Notes: generated by a model from the sequence alone, not told the origin. 64,000 nucleotides of DNA from Hermatobates lingyangjiaoensis (GCA_026182355.1 JAPFBL010000068.1:2497001-2561000); one strand, 5' to 3'. Positions 38,300-51,009 are shown, counted from the stretch's first letter. Numbers and translations: made by a program.

Positions 38300-39280
38300 G
38301 AATGGCCCCTTATCAGAGTTCTATAAAAGCCCACTGCTGGCTATAAAAGTTTAGTTCCTTTTTCAGGTGTATTCAAGATTTCGATTATCTCTAACCAGTT
38401 TGATGATTTTCGTCATATGCTATGTTACATTCTTAGTCTACACTTGTTTATTTATTTATTAATATTTCAAGAAGCAGTCTATGCTGAGTTAAAGAGCTCA
38501 ATCTTCCAATGTTCGATATGTTCCATTCGAACTGATTCAGCTGTAGATCACTTCAAGTTTTAGGTTGATTTTTGGCTCTTAACTACAATGTAAATACTTC
38601 TTTTTTTTTCATAATTTAAACTTTTTTAAGCCATAAAATACTGTGGTATGATATGTATTTTGTAACGAAAAACAATTTTGTAACGAACACTAGCAAAAGT
38701 TAGAAGAGAACTTATTGAACAATACACTTATAGAAGATTCAAATAGAAGGATTTCAAGAAGAAACAAAAAACAAATATCTGACTACAGTAGTAGTAATGA
38801 AACGTAGACAGGGAGTGCTGAAGAAACATTTATTACTAAAAATGAGAATGAGCAAAATGACAATGATATCGAGGAAAATAACAACAAACAAGAACAACCA
38901 AATGACAACATTGAGAAAGCAATAACATTGAACAAAATTTAGAAAATGAAGATGTCAACAGAGAATGTAAAGATTATGTTGAATTGAGAATATTTACGAC
39001 TTGTGAAGCGAAATATAAATTAAAATTACAATAAATTTTTAAATTATTGATTATAATGATAGAATAGGTAAGATTTTGATTTTGTTGATGTTTTGTTTAT
39101 TTGTACTGATTGTAATAGTTTCTGTACGACACTATGATAACAGCAGCCTATTGTAAGCTTATATGATGGTGCATTTCTTCTTTCTGACCTTTCAGAAAGC
39201 TTATTTCTTATTATTAGTTTAGGTAAAGTTGTAGTGGGAATTCCACAAGAGAAAACACATAGAGCAAAGATTAACCCTTT
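38300..39280. other. No feature seen
   Basis: A+T-rich; 38700-39000 is purine-rich with broken Glu/Asn/Lys-coding frames, not recognised. Confidence 0.4.
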
Positions 39281-39284
39281 GTAC

Positions 39285-39541
39285 TACCACACAACCAACA
39301 TTCTACATTAGGAACCCTAAATTTTACCTGATTTAAATATATTTAGAGTAGGGATCTTCAACTAGTACCCAAAATATTTCAACCTTGGGACAAATGGCTT
39401 AATATCCTTTCCGAGGGACAAAGCGCTGAGATTGTTTTTTTATCTCCAGTGTGAATAAATTGACGATCTGAATGCGTATCGAACCCTGAATCTTCCAGTC
39501 CAGAGGTGAGCGCGTAAGTCAATGAACTAGCCAGGCTCCTT
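39285..39541 (-). mobile_element. tRNA-derived SINE, diverged copy
   Basis: Minus-strand copy of the 29.39-kb family: ATTTAGAGTAGGGATCTTCA, CCAGTGTGAATAAATTGA, CGTATCGAACCCTG (B-box complement) and AGTCAATGAACTAGCCAGG (A-box complement) in the right order. The tail part before 39295 is truncated. Confidence 0.85.
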
Positions 39542-39915
39542 TTCTTATCATTTACTCAATTTGGTCAAAGAGGAAGGGCCCAAACATTAATTTACATAAG
39601 TACCCTTCTGAAATTATTGATAGTGGCATTGATTTTTAATTCCTTTTCTGTACGAGTATAATGTTTGTAAAACAGTTTATGTCTGCTTTATTTGTTATTT
39701 CTCATACCACATGCTGAATATAATAGTGGAAAGAGCTGTTAAAAAAACAACCCTTATTTTTTCATAGTTCACTAAGAAACCCGTTCTGGTGTAACCGTAA
39801 ATATAAGAGATAATATTAATTTTAAAATGTTTGTCAGGTTATAGATTTATTGCAATCAGTAAAGAATCGTGACAGGTAAATAATAGCATCTGCAAGAAAA
39901 AATACATCGAGCGGA

Positions 39916-40080
39916 AGACGCCTCGGTAGCTGAGTCGGTGAGGTCGCTTGCCCTGCTCCAGAGTGTGGTTCGATTACCTTAACCCCTCGTACGTGTTGAA
40001 CTGATTTCGTTTCACAATAACGTTAATAGTTAGTAAACCTATTCGTTGATACACTTATTAAAACAACTCTTGGAAAAACA
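39916..40080 (+). mobile_element. Second tRNA-derived repeat family
   Basis: GGTAGCTGAGTCGGTGAGG (A-box, about 39926) and GGTTCGATTACC (B-box, about 39967) are spaced as in a tRNA gene, but cloverleaf stems are not convincing and a non-tRNA body follows. It differs from the main SINE in head and body. It may be a single SINE copy of another family, or a decayed tRNA pseudogene. Confidence 0.55.
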
Positions 40081-40789
40081 TCTCCAAGTGGTTGCCCGGT
40101 TTGGCAGCACGAGATGTTTAAAGCATTGAGGTACGGATCAGTCTGTGAGTACGTTTCTAATGGTATTGATTTAGTGAAATTGATACTCAAGAGTAACACC
40201 GCATAGGACAGTCCTACAGCACAGACTGGAAGGGCAGTCAGCCTTCATTAATTAAAATCAGCAGTGTTAATCAATATTAATGAGAAGAATACAACCTCAT
40301 CAATTGAGGCTGTACCTACAAGCCAGTCTCTTTGTATCCACAGTAATATCTAAAGGTCCATAAAGCAATTTCACTGCGTAGGATCACTCAACTGACAGAA
40401 GTTCAAAAGTCATCTATTCCAGTAACCATATTCTTTTTACCCTCTAGCCATTTTGTTTGAACCATAAAATTTTGTAACACATTTATTTATTACAACTCTA
40501 GATAATATTTACATGACTTTACGATTTGGTTTGAAACAACATTATAACGAAAATATTTTATGAGTGATAACTATAATGAACCAAAAAAATAAAATAAAAA
40601 TAATACAAAAAAATTTCATCAAATGAATCTTACCTGTCAATATTTTGACCATCATAAGGGTTGAAATATTGAAAAGTTTAACAGGTGATGTCCTTTATTT
40701 GTACTACTTTTTTTCTGTAATTATTTATTATATATATCTTTATATACATTTATATATTATATGTGGTAAAAATGTGTTTTATTAATATC

Positions 40790-41320
40790 TATTGTACATA
40801 AAATACATAAAAATTGCATATACAAAATGAAAATCATCATATTGATTGGACAGGAGCTAAATTTATTACCTATGAAAAATCAATGTTGTTAAGAAATATT
40901 ATTGAATCGTCTCTAATTAAATTTAATAGATCAAATATTATAAACATTAGTAACGGTCTCTTCAAACTTGATACTTTCGTTACGAGGGCAATAGCCTCTT
41001 CTAAGAGGGTTGACAGCTAGCGGATAGTTTTTTTTTTACTTTTTCTTACTGTACTCCTTTGTTTCCCCAAACATCCCTTTCTGGACATTAGTCCTTTCCT
41101 GCGCTTTCACCCTTTTAAAATACCACTCTTCCCTCCCACTCTTCTCAACCCCTCACCAGATGTTTTCTGCATCTAGTGTTTTCAGTTGGGTTTTTGACTC
41201 TGACGAAGACCGCTTGTTAGGGTTGAAGATCTTAGTCTTGTGTCCTATTCTTATTGTGGTTTGATCATTGATTATTATTTTACGTGTTTATGTGAAATCT
41301 TTATATATATATATATATAT
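40790..41320 (+). pseudogene. Penelope-like nuclease C-terminus with full 3' end
   Basis: The frame 40814-41020 reads HHIDWTGAKFITYEKSMLLR and NIIESSLIKF (expected catalytic Glu), then a C-terminal tail to KRVDS. It is the same family as the minus-strand copy at 10.98-11.56 kb. The 3' untranslated part shares CTTTGTTTCCCC with that copy, then CAGTTGGGTTTTTGACTCTG, ACGAAGACCGCTTGTTAGGG (ribozyme-like, about 41200-41226), ATCTTAGTCTTG, GTGGTTTGATCATTGATT, ACGTGTTTATGTGAAATC, and (TA)n at 41303-41320. It defines the 3' end that recurs in the fold-backs. 5'-truncated: GIY-YIG core and reverse transcriptase are absent. Confidence 0.88.
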
Positions 41321-41329
41321 TATAAATTA

Positions 41330-41645
41330 ATAATCAACAATAACTCTTGATGTTATATATTAATTAAACAAATTTAATTATATTTTGGTAGCTGAGCGTG
41401 GTTAATCGAATAACAAAGTACATTTTTATAAAAGTTTTGTTTAATAGCACTTGTAAGAAAACACAACAATAAAACCTAGGATACCAAACAATTACAACCT
41501 TTTTCAACCAGCATCATCTGTTTATCCGTGTTACCTCAGTCACAGTTTTGTCCCCACAATATATATTAAATAAACAAATATATACGAGTATTAGTTACAA
41601 TACTCTAAGGCCTTTCGTTACAACATCATCAGAGAGCTAAAAAAA
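41330..41645 (-). repeat. Penelope end, family of IR-E
   Basis: 41592-41641 read in reverse gives AGCTCTCTGATGATGTTGTA then ACGAAAGGCCTTAGAG, the same end as in the 58.0-kb fold-back, here with an intact GAAA. 41330-41370 (AATAATCAACAATAACTCTTGATG) also recurs at 57.92 kb. Palindromic (TA)-rich sequence follows at 41680-41725. Confidence 0.7.
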
Positions 41646-42189
41646 AATGAAAAAAAAATTTTTTTAATTAAAGTATTCTATATAGAATATATAGAATACT
41701 GTATTCTATAATATTCTATATATAGGTGTTTTTAACACCTATTCTCTCAAACGGTCGATATATTATTGAATCTGCTATATATATATATATATATATGCTT
41801 ACAATAAAATTCCAAAACCCGATATAAATGATGCTTTGTATGTATAAGCCAACCAATGATGAAGCCTTGGATGTTTCGCACAGGTGAAACTTGGAACAAC
41901 TGTTAATTTCAGTTTGTACTGGATCATTCAAATGAATATTAAAGAATACAGTGAGTAATATATGACTTTATAAATAGTGGCATTAAAAATAAAGAAGAAT
42001 GAAAAATAAAATCTCTCAACATAAGTCAGGTAAAATTACTGACTCCAGATGTATAATCTATTTCTGCTATAGAATAAACCTAACTAGTTTTTTCTAGGAA
42101 AGATTTTAGTCTCATTTTTGGAATCTTATTGTTGTTTAGATGATGTTTTTTTTATTGCACGTATTTATTTTTAATTCTTGACGCTTTTC

Positions 42190-42495
42190 TCTGCGACAAG
42201 GGGGACTTTTTGCAGTTTGTAAAATTATCGCATCACGGCTTCAAGAGGAAATAGTTTTAATTCCATGATGGAAATTTGTTTTATCCAAGGTGGGCAAAAT
42301 TTCTTTTTCAAGGATTCAATTTCCAATTCAGTTAACATTTGCCATGACTATTCATAAGTCTGTACAGAAAGTTTTAGTTCATTTAGGTAAAGCAGTATTT
42401 CAACATGACCAGTTATATGTTGCTGCCAGTAAGGTCATGATTACATTAAAAAAGGAAGACCCAACGGTCACGAGTAGTCTAGTATATATATAAAA
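42190..42495 (+). pseudogene. Helitron helicase C-terminal remnant
   Basis: The frame 42290-42493 reads RIQFPIQLTFAMTIHKSVQK, then KAVFQHDQLYVAASKV. This matches the last motifs of the PIF1-like helicase in Helitrons (R-QFPI-LAFAMTINKSQGQT ... PVFSHGQLYVALSRV), where the helicase unwinds DNA during rolling-circle transposition. Here the Gly of the GQ-T motif and the Arg of the SRV motif are substituted. Homology to the left (to about 42190) is weak. No Helitron 3' hairpin plus CTRR end was located. Confidence 0.8.
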
Positions 42496-42499
42496 TTAG

Positions 42500-43085
42500 A
42501 TATTTAGAATTATTAATCTACTAAAAGATTTTAGATTTACCATTATTTATACTTCTTAAATGGAAATAATTTTTTACCATTTACAAAATAATTTTTCTTC
42601 AAATAGTTTAAAGAGAACCATTTTCTATTTTTTTTTTTTAGAAAATGAGTCACAAGAGTAAATGCATTGTGGAGATATATTGTGGAATAGATGACTTTAA
42701 AAATTCTAAAATTTAAATGAGAGCTTGAAATTTATTAACATATTGAAAATCACAAAGCATTGATTATAACTGTTAGAGTGGATTATAATGAGTGAATTAA
42801 ATTTCACAGAAACTTTGAAATAAAGAAATAAAAGTGAGTTTTTCAAAAACTATTATAAATTATTTTTTTATTAGCTAGCACCCAACCTTGGCTGTTGGAC
42901 CATACGGTGAAATATAAATTATTTTTTATTATAATTGTGATGAAAAAAAGTAAGAAAGAATAAATATATTTTAAAAAAATAAAAGGACCTTTAAATAAGT
43001 ACAATGTGAAGTAAATTTATCTTGTATATTGATATAATATGGTGCGTCATTAAAATGTAAGGCGTTTATAAGTGGAATGTATTTG
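42500..43085. other. No feature seen
   Basis: A+T-rich with poly-T and poly-A runs. Confidence 0.5.
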
Positions 43086-43089
43086 TTGA

Positions 43090-43370
43090 TGATTGAATGA
43101 GATGGTGGTGCGGGAGAGGGTGTGCGCGGCACAGGTGCAGTGACACACCTCCCCAGGCAAGTGGACGCTGCCCACTGCTATCGATCCACACTGCGGCTAC
43201 ATGATGAGTCACCCATCTCCCTACATATCCCACAATCTACCCATATCGCTGCCCCTGTCTCGAGTATCCTTGCAACCCAACATCTCCTTATCTTGCAAAA
43301 TCACAAAAATACATTCACAAATATATTCGCGACAAGGAAAAGAACAACACAAGACTCTTGAGATTTCCCA
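43090..43370. other. GC-richer islet with G-to-C skew switch
   Basis: 43081-43140 holds about 26 G and 6 C; 43201-43300 holds about 36 C and 10 G. The mixed middle carries GTGCGCGGCACAGGTGCAG. No recognised protein. Confidence 0.65.
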
Positions 43371-43399
43371 CCTGCTTCATTAAATATATTTTTTCTTAA

Positions 43400-45780
43400 C
43401 CCTGAGAACTCTTGAACTCCGTCGCAAAAGAACTTGAACTCCTCATATAAATTCAATATAATACTCCTTACTATATAAACTATTATATTTTAAAATATAT
43501 TGTTCGGAATTACTAATCAGCATCAATTTCAGTGTTTACTTTTATATATTGCACCAACTATTGCAATTCAAAGTCCCTTTCATTAATTTGATTGTCTATT
43601 AGTTCGATAATACTTCTATTTACAGTGAAGTTGAGTGTAAGCCACTTCAGAATTTTTTAGATTGAAAATGTTTCTTTTGTTTCCTCAAGACTTATATTTG
43701 TTCTTAGTATGAGTCATATTTCTTGTCCTTTATAACTTCCTATGAAAGTAAATTTTATATCAAATATGTATATATATCATTTAAACTTCTTCTTTGTGAA
43801 TTGTTTATAGATTTTTACTTTTACCGACTGTCTTATACTAAACTCTTTATCGTAAGTATTTACAATAAGCTCGGTATAACCATCGTGATTAGGTCACTAA
43901 ACCGAGTTTGCATATCGTCATGCATATTTTCCATATATTGACAATAAAATGTAAATCTTTATCTTGAATTATCAAAATTTCAATTTTATGGAAATTTTAG
44001 CTTTTTCCACGTCAGACCAAAATTAATGTAGTAATTAAAGTTTTAAAAAGAAAAACGATATGAGTTAGTTTTCTTCATGGATCATCAAAATATCATTGAG
44101 GATTACCAACTTGTTATATTTTGCTTGTGGACAGAAATATTCCATGGACTCCGGTTGAGGACCGCTGCTCTATGGCGTCTCCTGCATCCACACTTATACG
44201 GTCTTTTCTAAAGGCTCAGTGTATGGTATATCACATTTGTTATTAACGAACTAACAAACCTAATTAACGATATCACATACACTGAAAATTTTAAATTGTG
44301 CATGCTCAAGTTCTTGAGAAAGCGGGATATTAGAGGGACAGACGACTAAACACAACCTCCAAAGGAGGGTAAACTTTCTTCAACATTTGAAAATGGTATA
44401 TTTTCAAATAACTTTTTTTCTCCTGCATGTACTTTGTATAAAGGAAGTAATTTTTAAAGAATAAATAAAATATTTAAAATAAATTGCAAAAAATATGTCG
44501 ACAAATGAAATTGTTGGAAATGACTAAAACTTAGATTAAAACATAAGAAATCATTTGATTGTTGCGAATACTTATTTGTATGAGTAAAAGTCTCAATTTT
44601 TTTAGCATTTCTTTCTTGTTCTTTGAAGTCATTAAGCGGCAAGGCCTTAAGTAAATACGACAGTTTTTAAAGGAATATTACTTCAGTTGGCAAGATTATG
44701 ATATTTTATAGCTCGTAAGGCTTTCCAATGATTTTAAGACTGGTGCCGATTATGGGTTTAACTCTTTCATTTGTTCAAATCACGCTATTCTGTGATAAAC
44801 ATTCAAGCAACTGCACTGTGATATAGGAAATACTTGTTAGCATATCTTATTTCAAAACATTTAAATCTTAGATCTTTCATATTTGAGAGGGTCGTATTAT
44901 TATTGAACTATTGACAGAATATAGACGAGAAGAATGACAGTGATCTTCTATCTACGTCAGTAATCTTTGTGCTCAATCACTTGTTTAATGAATGAAACTG
45001 CGTTCCAATGGCAGCAAAAAAGCACAGAAAAAATTGACACAAGTTATTTCTATATTTGAACACTCGTCATCATGAAATGAAGAAGTGCTCCGCATTGTGG
45101 CTGAACATCAGAAAGCCCATACACCAATATGCACTACGGCCAAGCAAGAATGGAAATAGGGGCAAAAACAAGGGAATAAGAAGGATTAAGATGAACAGAA
45201 AGATTGGAAATACATAAAGGAATTAAATTAATTAATATGAATAATTATAATTATAAATATCTAATAATCTAACAACATTAGCAACTGTAGTTTTTAAATG
45301 TTATTGCAACGACTATTATTGACAAAATGATCCGGAGTGCTGAGGTATGGAATATGGAAGATTGGCTGATCAGAAATGTATTAAGAATAAAAAAGCGGTG
45401 CTTAGAAGAGTTGGAATAAGTAATTCTAAAGGAAGGCTGCTTTACGTAAGAGACGGAATGGCCTAGTCTGAGGTAATGTGAAAAACGGTTCCAGGCTAGT
45501 GTCCTAGAAGAAAAGTTATATGTCCTAGATAGTTGTTATATGAGATTCCTCATTAGCTAATTATTTAATAGTGTAACATAAAATAGATAAAATGAAAAAA
45601 ATATAGACGGAAATTTATAAATATAAATAATTAAAAAAAATCTTTTTCTAATAAAAATAATTATATCAGCCTCTTTTCTGATATTGTCCTAGTGACGAAC
45701 TGTTTTACGAGGTATCAGCTGGTAGTGATCTACATTATTCATCGGTAAGAGATAAAACTTTAATTTCTGATTCTAGATAT
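43400..45780. other. No gene; hAT terminus near 44150
   Basis: CCGGTTGAGGACCGCTG at about 44150-44167 resembles the inverted end of hAT elements (GGTTGAGAACCACTG). The partner end was not found. The rest is featureless. Confidence 0.4.
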
Positions 45781-45784
45781 GACG

Positions 45785-46000
45785 GTCTGAGAGGCACTTA
45801 GCGATTGCCTGTCAGCTTTGGCCGTTGCCCGGTCCTGCAGTGCACTGCAGCCGGCACTGCCGTCACGGTCCACGCCCGCCCACGCTCTACCGGACAAGTG
45901 CCACCCGCCCTGCCAGCTGTTTCCCCAGTCAGCCTACTCTTAGAGGCTCCACTTCTTTTGTTACCCTGTCAAACAACTCTCCAATGACAAAACAATCCCA
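45785..46000. other. GC-richer islet, C-rich right side
   Basis: A compact G+C-rich block (CTGCAGTGCACTGCAG palindrome at 45834-45849; CACGCCCGCCCACG near 45870) ending in C-rich, G-poor sequence to about 46030. The G-rich left side is short (GACGGTCTGAGAGG). It fits the skew-switch class less fully than 34.4 kb. Confidence 0.5.
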
Positions 46001-46029
46001 CTTTTGAACATCACTTCATTCCCATCACA

Positions 46030-47440
46030 ATAAGTGATTTTCTACTAATCCTTTAACATACTCACCTTCGCCTAGTTTAATATCTTATAGTCAATTTCTT
46101 TTTACATAATTGCTTTATAGATCTTATTCTAATTTGCCATCATATTTTAACGTTCAAATTATGTTTCAGTAAAATAAACAATGATAAGACTAATGTAATT
46201 CATCTATTTAAACAACATAATGTTAAAATGCATTAATTTCATCATACATTCGACTGCTCTGCTTTGAAAGTCTTTGCATACATTATGCCTGAGCTCACGT
46301 GCTCCCTCTTTTAGAATGCGATAACAAGTTACCAGGATTATTTCAGAAAATCTTTTTATTAACCACGCCTTCAAATGTATCGTTCGCAAAGTTGATAAAC
46401 GTTCGCATAGCCTGTTCTGCTAGACAAGGTCACAGTTTACTTTTCACCAACTTTAACAAGGACAATTAAATTCTTTTCCATAACATGATTAAACAGTGTA
46501 CTTGTTTAAAATACTTAGGTTAAATTGACTGAAAGATATGATAATTGCCATTGGTCAGTGATTGCACTCATTCATTACGGACAAATTTGAATTGTCCTTA
46601 CTGTACTTTCTTAATACTGAATATTTTATTAAATTTGTTAGTGTATTTGTCAAATTTAAAAAATCATTTATTCATTTAATATTAATTATTAAATATTAAC
46701 CCCTTTTAAATTTACTCTTTATTTTTTTTATGCTTAAAACTTATTTTTTTATATAGTAAAAATCCTTCTCTTGATTGCAATAACTATTGTTAAAATAAAA
46801 ATTGTCATGAAAAGAAATGTATACATTGATATTCCTCTAGCTGCCTACGACATTAACACGATTACTTAACCCTTTCGTCTTATAATTAATGTTTTTTATT
46901 CCCTTTATAGAAAATAAGGCTTTATTGCAAGAGAGTCTTTCAGAATTGCTTACATTGTTAAAAACGGTGTGATACGCAAATGACAAAAAACAATTTGTTG
47001 ATAACTTTAAGGTGTAGCGGACAATATTAATTACAGTTTAAACTAGCAATTTTTGCTAAGGAAGACATATTTGGACCGGGCTACCAGTTTTCCCAATTCT
47101 TCTGCTGCAAAAATAAATGTTAAATAATTATTTATGATTAAAAAAATAAGCCACTGAGAGACTTGAGTTGTTGGTAATTTAGACAGATAAATGATTTGCG
47201 TTTTCTAGCAGGTTTCAATGTGAAATTCTCAATGACCCTGAATAGATCGGCTTTAAAATATTTTAATTTTCTTTAATGGATTAAACTGCTTATTAATATT
47301 CAACGTCTATTACTCATTCATAAGGTTTTGCATTTATTATTATCTTGATTATTTCTTTTCTGCCCTTTTGCTTTAATTTTTCTTTGTATCACTTCTCCTT
47401 CCCTTCAGCCCAGGTTTTCTATTTCTCATTCCTCACTTAC
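46030..47440. other. No feature seen
   Basis: A+T-rich DNA without recognised content. Confidence 0.5.
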
Positions 47441-47450
47441 TGGCAACAGT

Positions 47451-48039
47451 GATTAGTCTAACTACTAGCGTCAGTCGGAATAGCCACCGATCAGGTGGTC
47501 TAGGCCCAATGGCCGGCCATCGCTTCTTCTTTTAACGACGACAGATGTCAAACATTGGCATTGACATTGACGATTAGTCTAACTACTAGCGTCAGTCGGA
47601 ATAGCCACCGATCAGGTGGTCTAGGCCCAATGGCCGGCCATCGCTTCTTCTTTTAACGACGACAGATGTCAAAACATTGGACATTGGACATTGACGATTA
47701 GTCTAACTACTAGCGTCAGTCGGAATAGCCACCGATCAGGTGGCCCAATGGCCGGCCCATCGCTTCTTCTTTTAACGACGACAGATGTCAAAACATTGGA
47801 CATTGGACATTGACGATTAGTCTAACTGACTAGCGTCAGTCGGAATAGCCACCGATCAGGTGGCCCAATGGCCGGCCCATCGCTTCTTCTTTTAACGACG
47901 ACAGATGTCAAAACATTGGACATTGGACATTGACGATTAGTCTAACTGACTAGCGTCAGTCGGAATAGCCACCGATCAGGTGGCCCAATGGCCGCCCATC
48001 GCTTCTTCTTTTAACGACGACAGATGTCAAAACATTGGA
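47451..48039. repeat. Tandem satellite, five units of about 120 bp
   Basis: Units start at 47451, 47572, 47696, 47815 and 47935 with GATTAGTCTAACT. Lengths are about 121, 124, 119, 120 and 105. The first two units read GGTCTAGGCCCAATGG; the last three lack TCTAG, so the variants are grouped. All have CGGAATAGCCACCGATCAGG and end in ACGACGACAGATGTCAAA(A) ACATTGG. GCCGGCCATCGCTT of the first units is identical to a site in the Penelope-associated sequence at 24604-24617. Confidence 0.97.
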
Positions 48040-48750
48040 GTCATTTAGGTCAGTTTTTTCTCTGTGTGTTTCTTTTTCAGCGCTTTTCTCTAGAATTTTA
48101 CGTGCTATACTTATGATACATTTATGATATATATAACTTTTTCATATAAATTTTATATTTATATACATGAAAATGAAATTGTCCATAAGGACTGCATATT
48201 AAATTACAAAGTAAAATAATGACGGATCCCAAAATATTGAAATGGTTTATGTCATTCCTCTATCTATGTGTTGAAACACATCTGAGTGTTTATTCTGAAT
48301 TTGTTATATATATATATACACTCAAAAATATTTGTTTTTCCTTCTTTTCTGTTGCCCTGAAGATATCTCTTCTCGATTTTCTTTTCACTTTTTTACATCT
48401 ATTTCTTTCCTTGATGTTTTTTACCGTATAATCTTATAAATATATATTGTAAGCTTCTTTTATGCTTATGAAACATGTTACCTGGCTAACTCCTATTTCG
48501 ATTAATCCATGATAGAAGGAAATTGATTAATAATACTGAATCTAAGAGTCAGAAGATAGGCAATAAAGAGACTGCGATTGGCCTCAATGAAACATTTCTC
48601 GAATGAAGATCTGTTACCTATCTCCACTTATATACTGTATATGTTAAATATATCTCATAATTCAATAAAAAAAATGTAACATTAAATTTGTGACGGTTTA
48701 TTTAATTGTAAAGTCAGGTGTTTATTCTGATATAGTATGCATCTATATAT
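48040..48750. other. No gene seen
   Basis: A+T-rich, with short TATATA tracts at about 48305 and 48440. Confidence 0.5.
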
Positions 48751-48787
48751 ATAAAAGGATTTCACATAAACACGTGAAGATTTTCCC

Positions 48788-48946
48788 AAACCACAATAGA
48801 AATGGGAAAACAAGACTAAGATCTTTCAACCGTAACAAGCGGTCTTCGTCATCGTCTTCGATCTTGGTTAGTTGGGTTTTTAACTCTGACGAAGACCGCT
48901 GGTTACGGTTGTTTTGTTTTCCCATTTCATATTGTGGTTTGATTTG
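48788..48946. repeat. Fold-back pair of Penelope 3' ends (IR-D)
   Basis: Arm 48788-48850 is inverted at 48888-48940. The left arm keeps the whole sequence up to the CTGACGA-type box; the right arm has CTGACGAAGACCGCTGGTTA then CGGTT but lacks about 15 bases including GAAA. The hinge follows CAGTTGGG-like sequence (TTAGTTGGG at 48868). The 3' tail TTTCACATAAACACGTGAAG is present on the left only. Confidence 0.88.
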
Positions 48947-48999
48947 ATGTGGTTTGAACAGCTGAGTGTTTGTGTATGTATGCTCATACAAAACCAAGG

Positions 49000-50730
49000 A
49001 TGTTAAAATTTATGTCAACTGTTATATTTTGAGATAAAATTTGTGAAGATTTACTATATTTACTTGTACGAAAATATGAGTTTTAATGTAAGAGTGAAGA
49101 ATGCATAAAAGAAACCGGCTATTGTGGAAACACAGCTGTAAAGAAGTGTTGAAGAAGTTTCATTATTATGTGGGTAGAATTGCTATTGGATGAATAACTG
49201 AAGAATAGAAGGCAATCAGACAAGTACATCCGTAAGTTATATTTACACAAGCGTTGAAAAAACCAGCTTATATATATCCATGTCCAGGGCTAGAATCCTA
49301 AAAGGATGGCAGATTTGCTGGTGCTTAGTGTGAGACCTGCTGCCAAGTCTCGTCTGGTTGAGGCAAAAAGTTTGCTAAGAGTGCGTATTGAAGTCTTTTT
49401 GCCTTGGAATCCCATCTTAGCCTTATCAATGAAAAGAGTCGAGTAATCAGAAGTCACACTAAAGACCGATTATCTCCTGTTGCAGCACCAAGTGTAAACT
49501 ATTTTAGTATCATCTACAGCGTAGATTGGCAAATGCCTAAGTAATAATATTCGATTATCAGGCAATATTAACCACTGAGCTCATTCATATAGCGAGTTAA
49601 TGGTAAAGCTTTGGTTGACTCGTGTAACAGTGAGATACTCTTACTTCATGCGTTGATATTCATTTATATTTATTCTATACAGTAGAACAATTTTTTATAC
49701 GATTTATATTAGTGTAAATTCTTTTATGCTTAATGGTTTTTTTGGAAAGACAATACATATTCCTAATTTAATTTTAAACTCAGAAAAAGTCTTAATTAAT
49801 TAATTCCTAAGTTCTTGCGGCATAGAACTTTGCAGTTTTACGAAGCCATCATCAAATTACATCGCCTTTCATCCCCAATAGTGTCCAAATATGTGTTCTT
49901 CAGAGCCCATTCTTCACCCTAAAAAAAGGGCCTGCTCCGACTCCAAGAATTTTTGAGAGTCCTACTCCGATATCAACTCTCGTCCCGCTAATATTAAAAT
50001 GTCATTCATAGCCTCAGCAAGATTATACACCAGCCACAGTGCAGGGTTAAGAATGACGATAGATAGAAAATAACGTACCACTATCAGATAATACATCAAA
50101 TGTAATCATATGATGTAGTTTCGGTCGTATACAATATATATGATTTATACTACATATTTATACATTTATATGAACTTATGCAATGTGTATAACATAATAG
50201 TATATATTTTTTGTATGGATATATTGATTAAATAAAATACTTTACAGTAGGAGTTGAGCTTCTTTTCCTGCTTCCGACATACACTTCGACTCTTAAACTC
50301 CACAAATGTTCCAATCTTTACCCCTCCAACCAACCATGCACCCCTTCTATGTAGTCAATAAAATATGATATTAATGACCTTAAATGATTAAGATCCTTTG
50401 TTCATGACTATTGTTGACTATTTACCATAAGCACATTAAAAGTGATAACAACTGGACATACTTTTAATTGTTTAAAACAATTTTGTAATTTATTTTGAAA
50501 AAAGACATGATTCATAATATAAATGAAAGTACATTGCTGGGTTTTATATATAAACTAAAACCTAACTCTTTAGGCAATCTATGAACGAAGGGCATCTATG
50601 AAGAGTAAATTATGATTGAATTCTTTGTCCATTGTAAATTGGATTGTCGGCGCTAATGAATTTTTGTTTGCTAGAATAGTGTCTTTATTCATAGATTTGG
50701 TACAGATACGCAATATATCTGAATCATTTA
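49000..50730. other. No gene; unidentified diverged repeats
   Basis: 49280-49640 is GC-richer and reads like an old repeat. 49915-49990 and 50250-50320 share CTCCGACTC/CTTCCGAC-type sequence and may be ends of one unidentified element. No coding signal. Confidence 0.35.
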
Positions 50731-50731
50731 A

Positions 50732-50996
50732 CTTGATTAGTTAGAATTGAAGTTATAATTTTAGTTTCATACAATTTCATATATAAATTTATAAAAAGAT
50801 TTCACATAAACACGTGAAATAACAATCAATCATCAAACTACAATAAGAAATGAGAAAACAAGACTAAGATCTTTCAACCGTAACAAGCGGTCTTCGTCAG
50901 GGTCAAAAACCCAACTGATATAAATTTATATTAGTTTCCTTTCTTGATTAGTTAGAATTGAAGTTAAAATTTTAGTTTCAAAGAATTTCACATATA
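50732..50996 (-). mobile_element. Penelope 3'-end insertion with 13-bp duplication
   Basis: The insert at 50794-50917 (124 bp, minus strand) is just the Penelope 3' tail, cut 5' at CAGTTGGG, immediately upstream of the CTGACGAAGACC box. ATATAAATTTATA is present on both sides (50781-50793 and 50918-50930), an exact 13-bp duplication. Beyond it, 50732-50785 and 50943-50996 are direct repeats of 54 bases with about five differences, so the target region is itself duplicated. It shows that a fragment starting at the ribozyme-like box can integrate alone. Confidence 0.88.
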
Positions 50997-51009
50997 TATT
51001 AGTTTCCTG

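Noticed and set aside
47451..48039. CRISPR-like array
   Set aside because: Whole units of about 120 bp are repeated without unique spacers, and the DNA is clearly animal.
49280..49640. Possible exon in a GC-richer patch
   Set aside because: Frames are short and broken on both strands; no protein motif seen.
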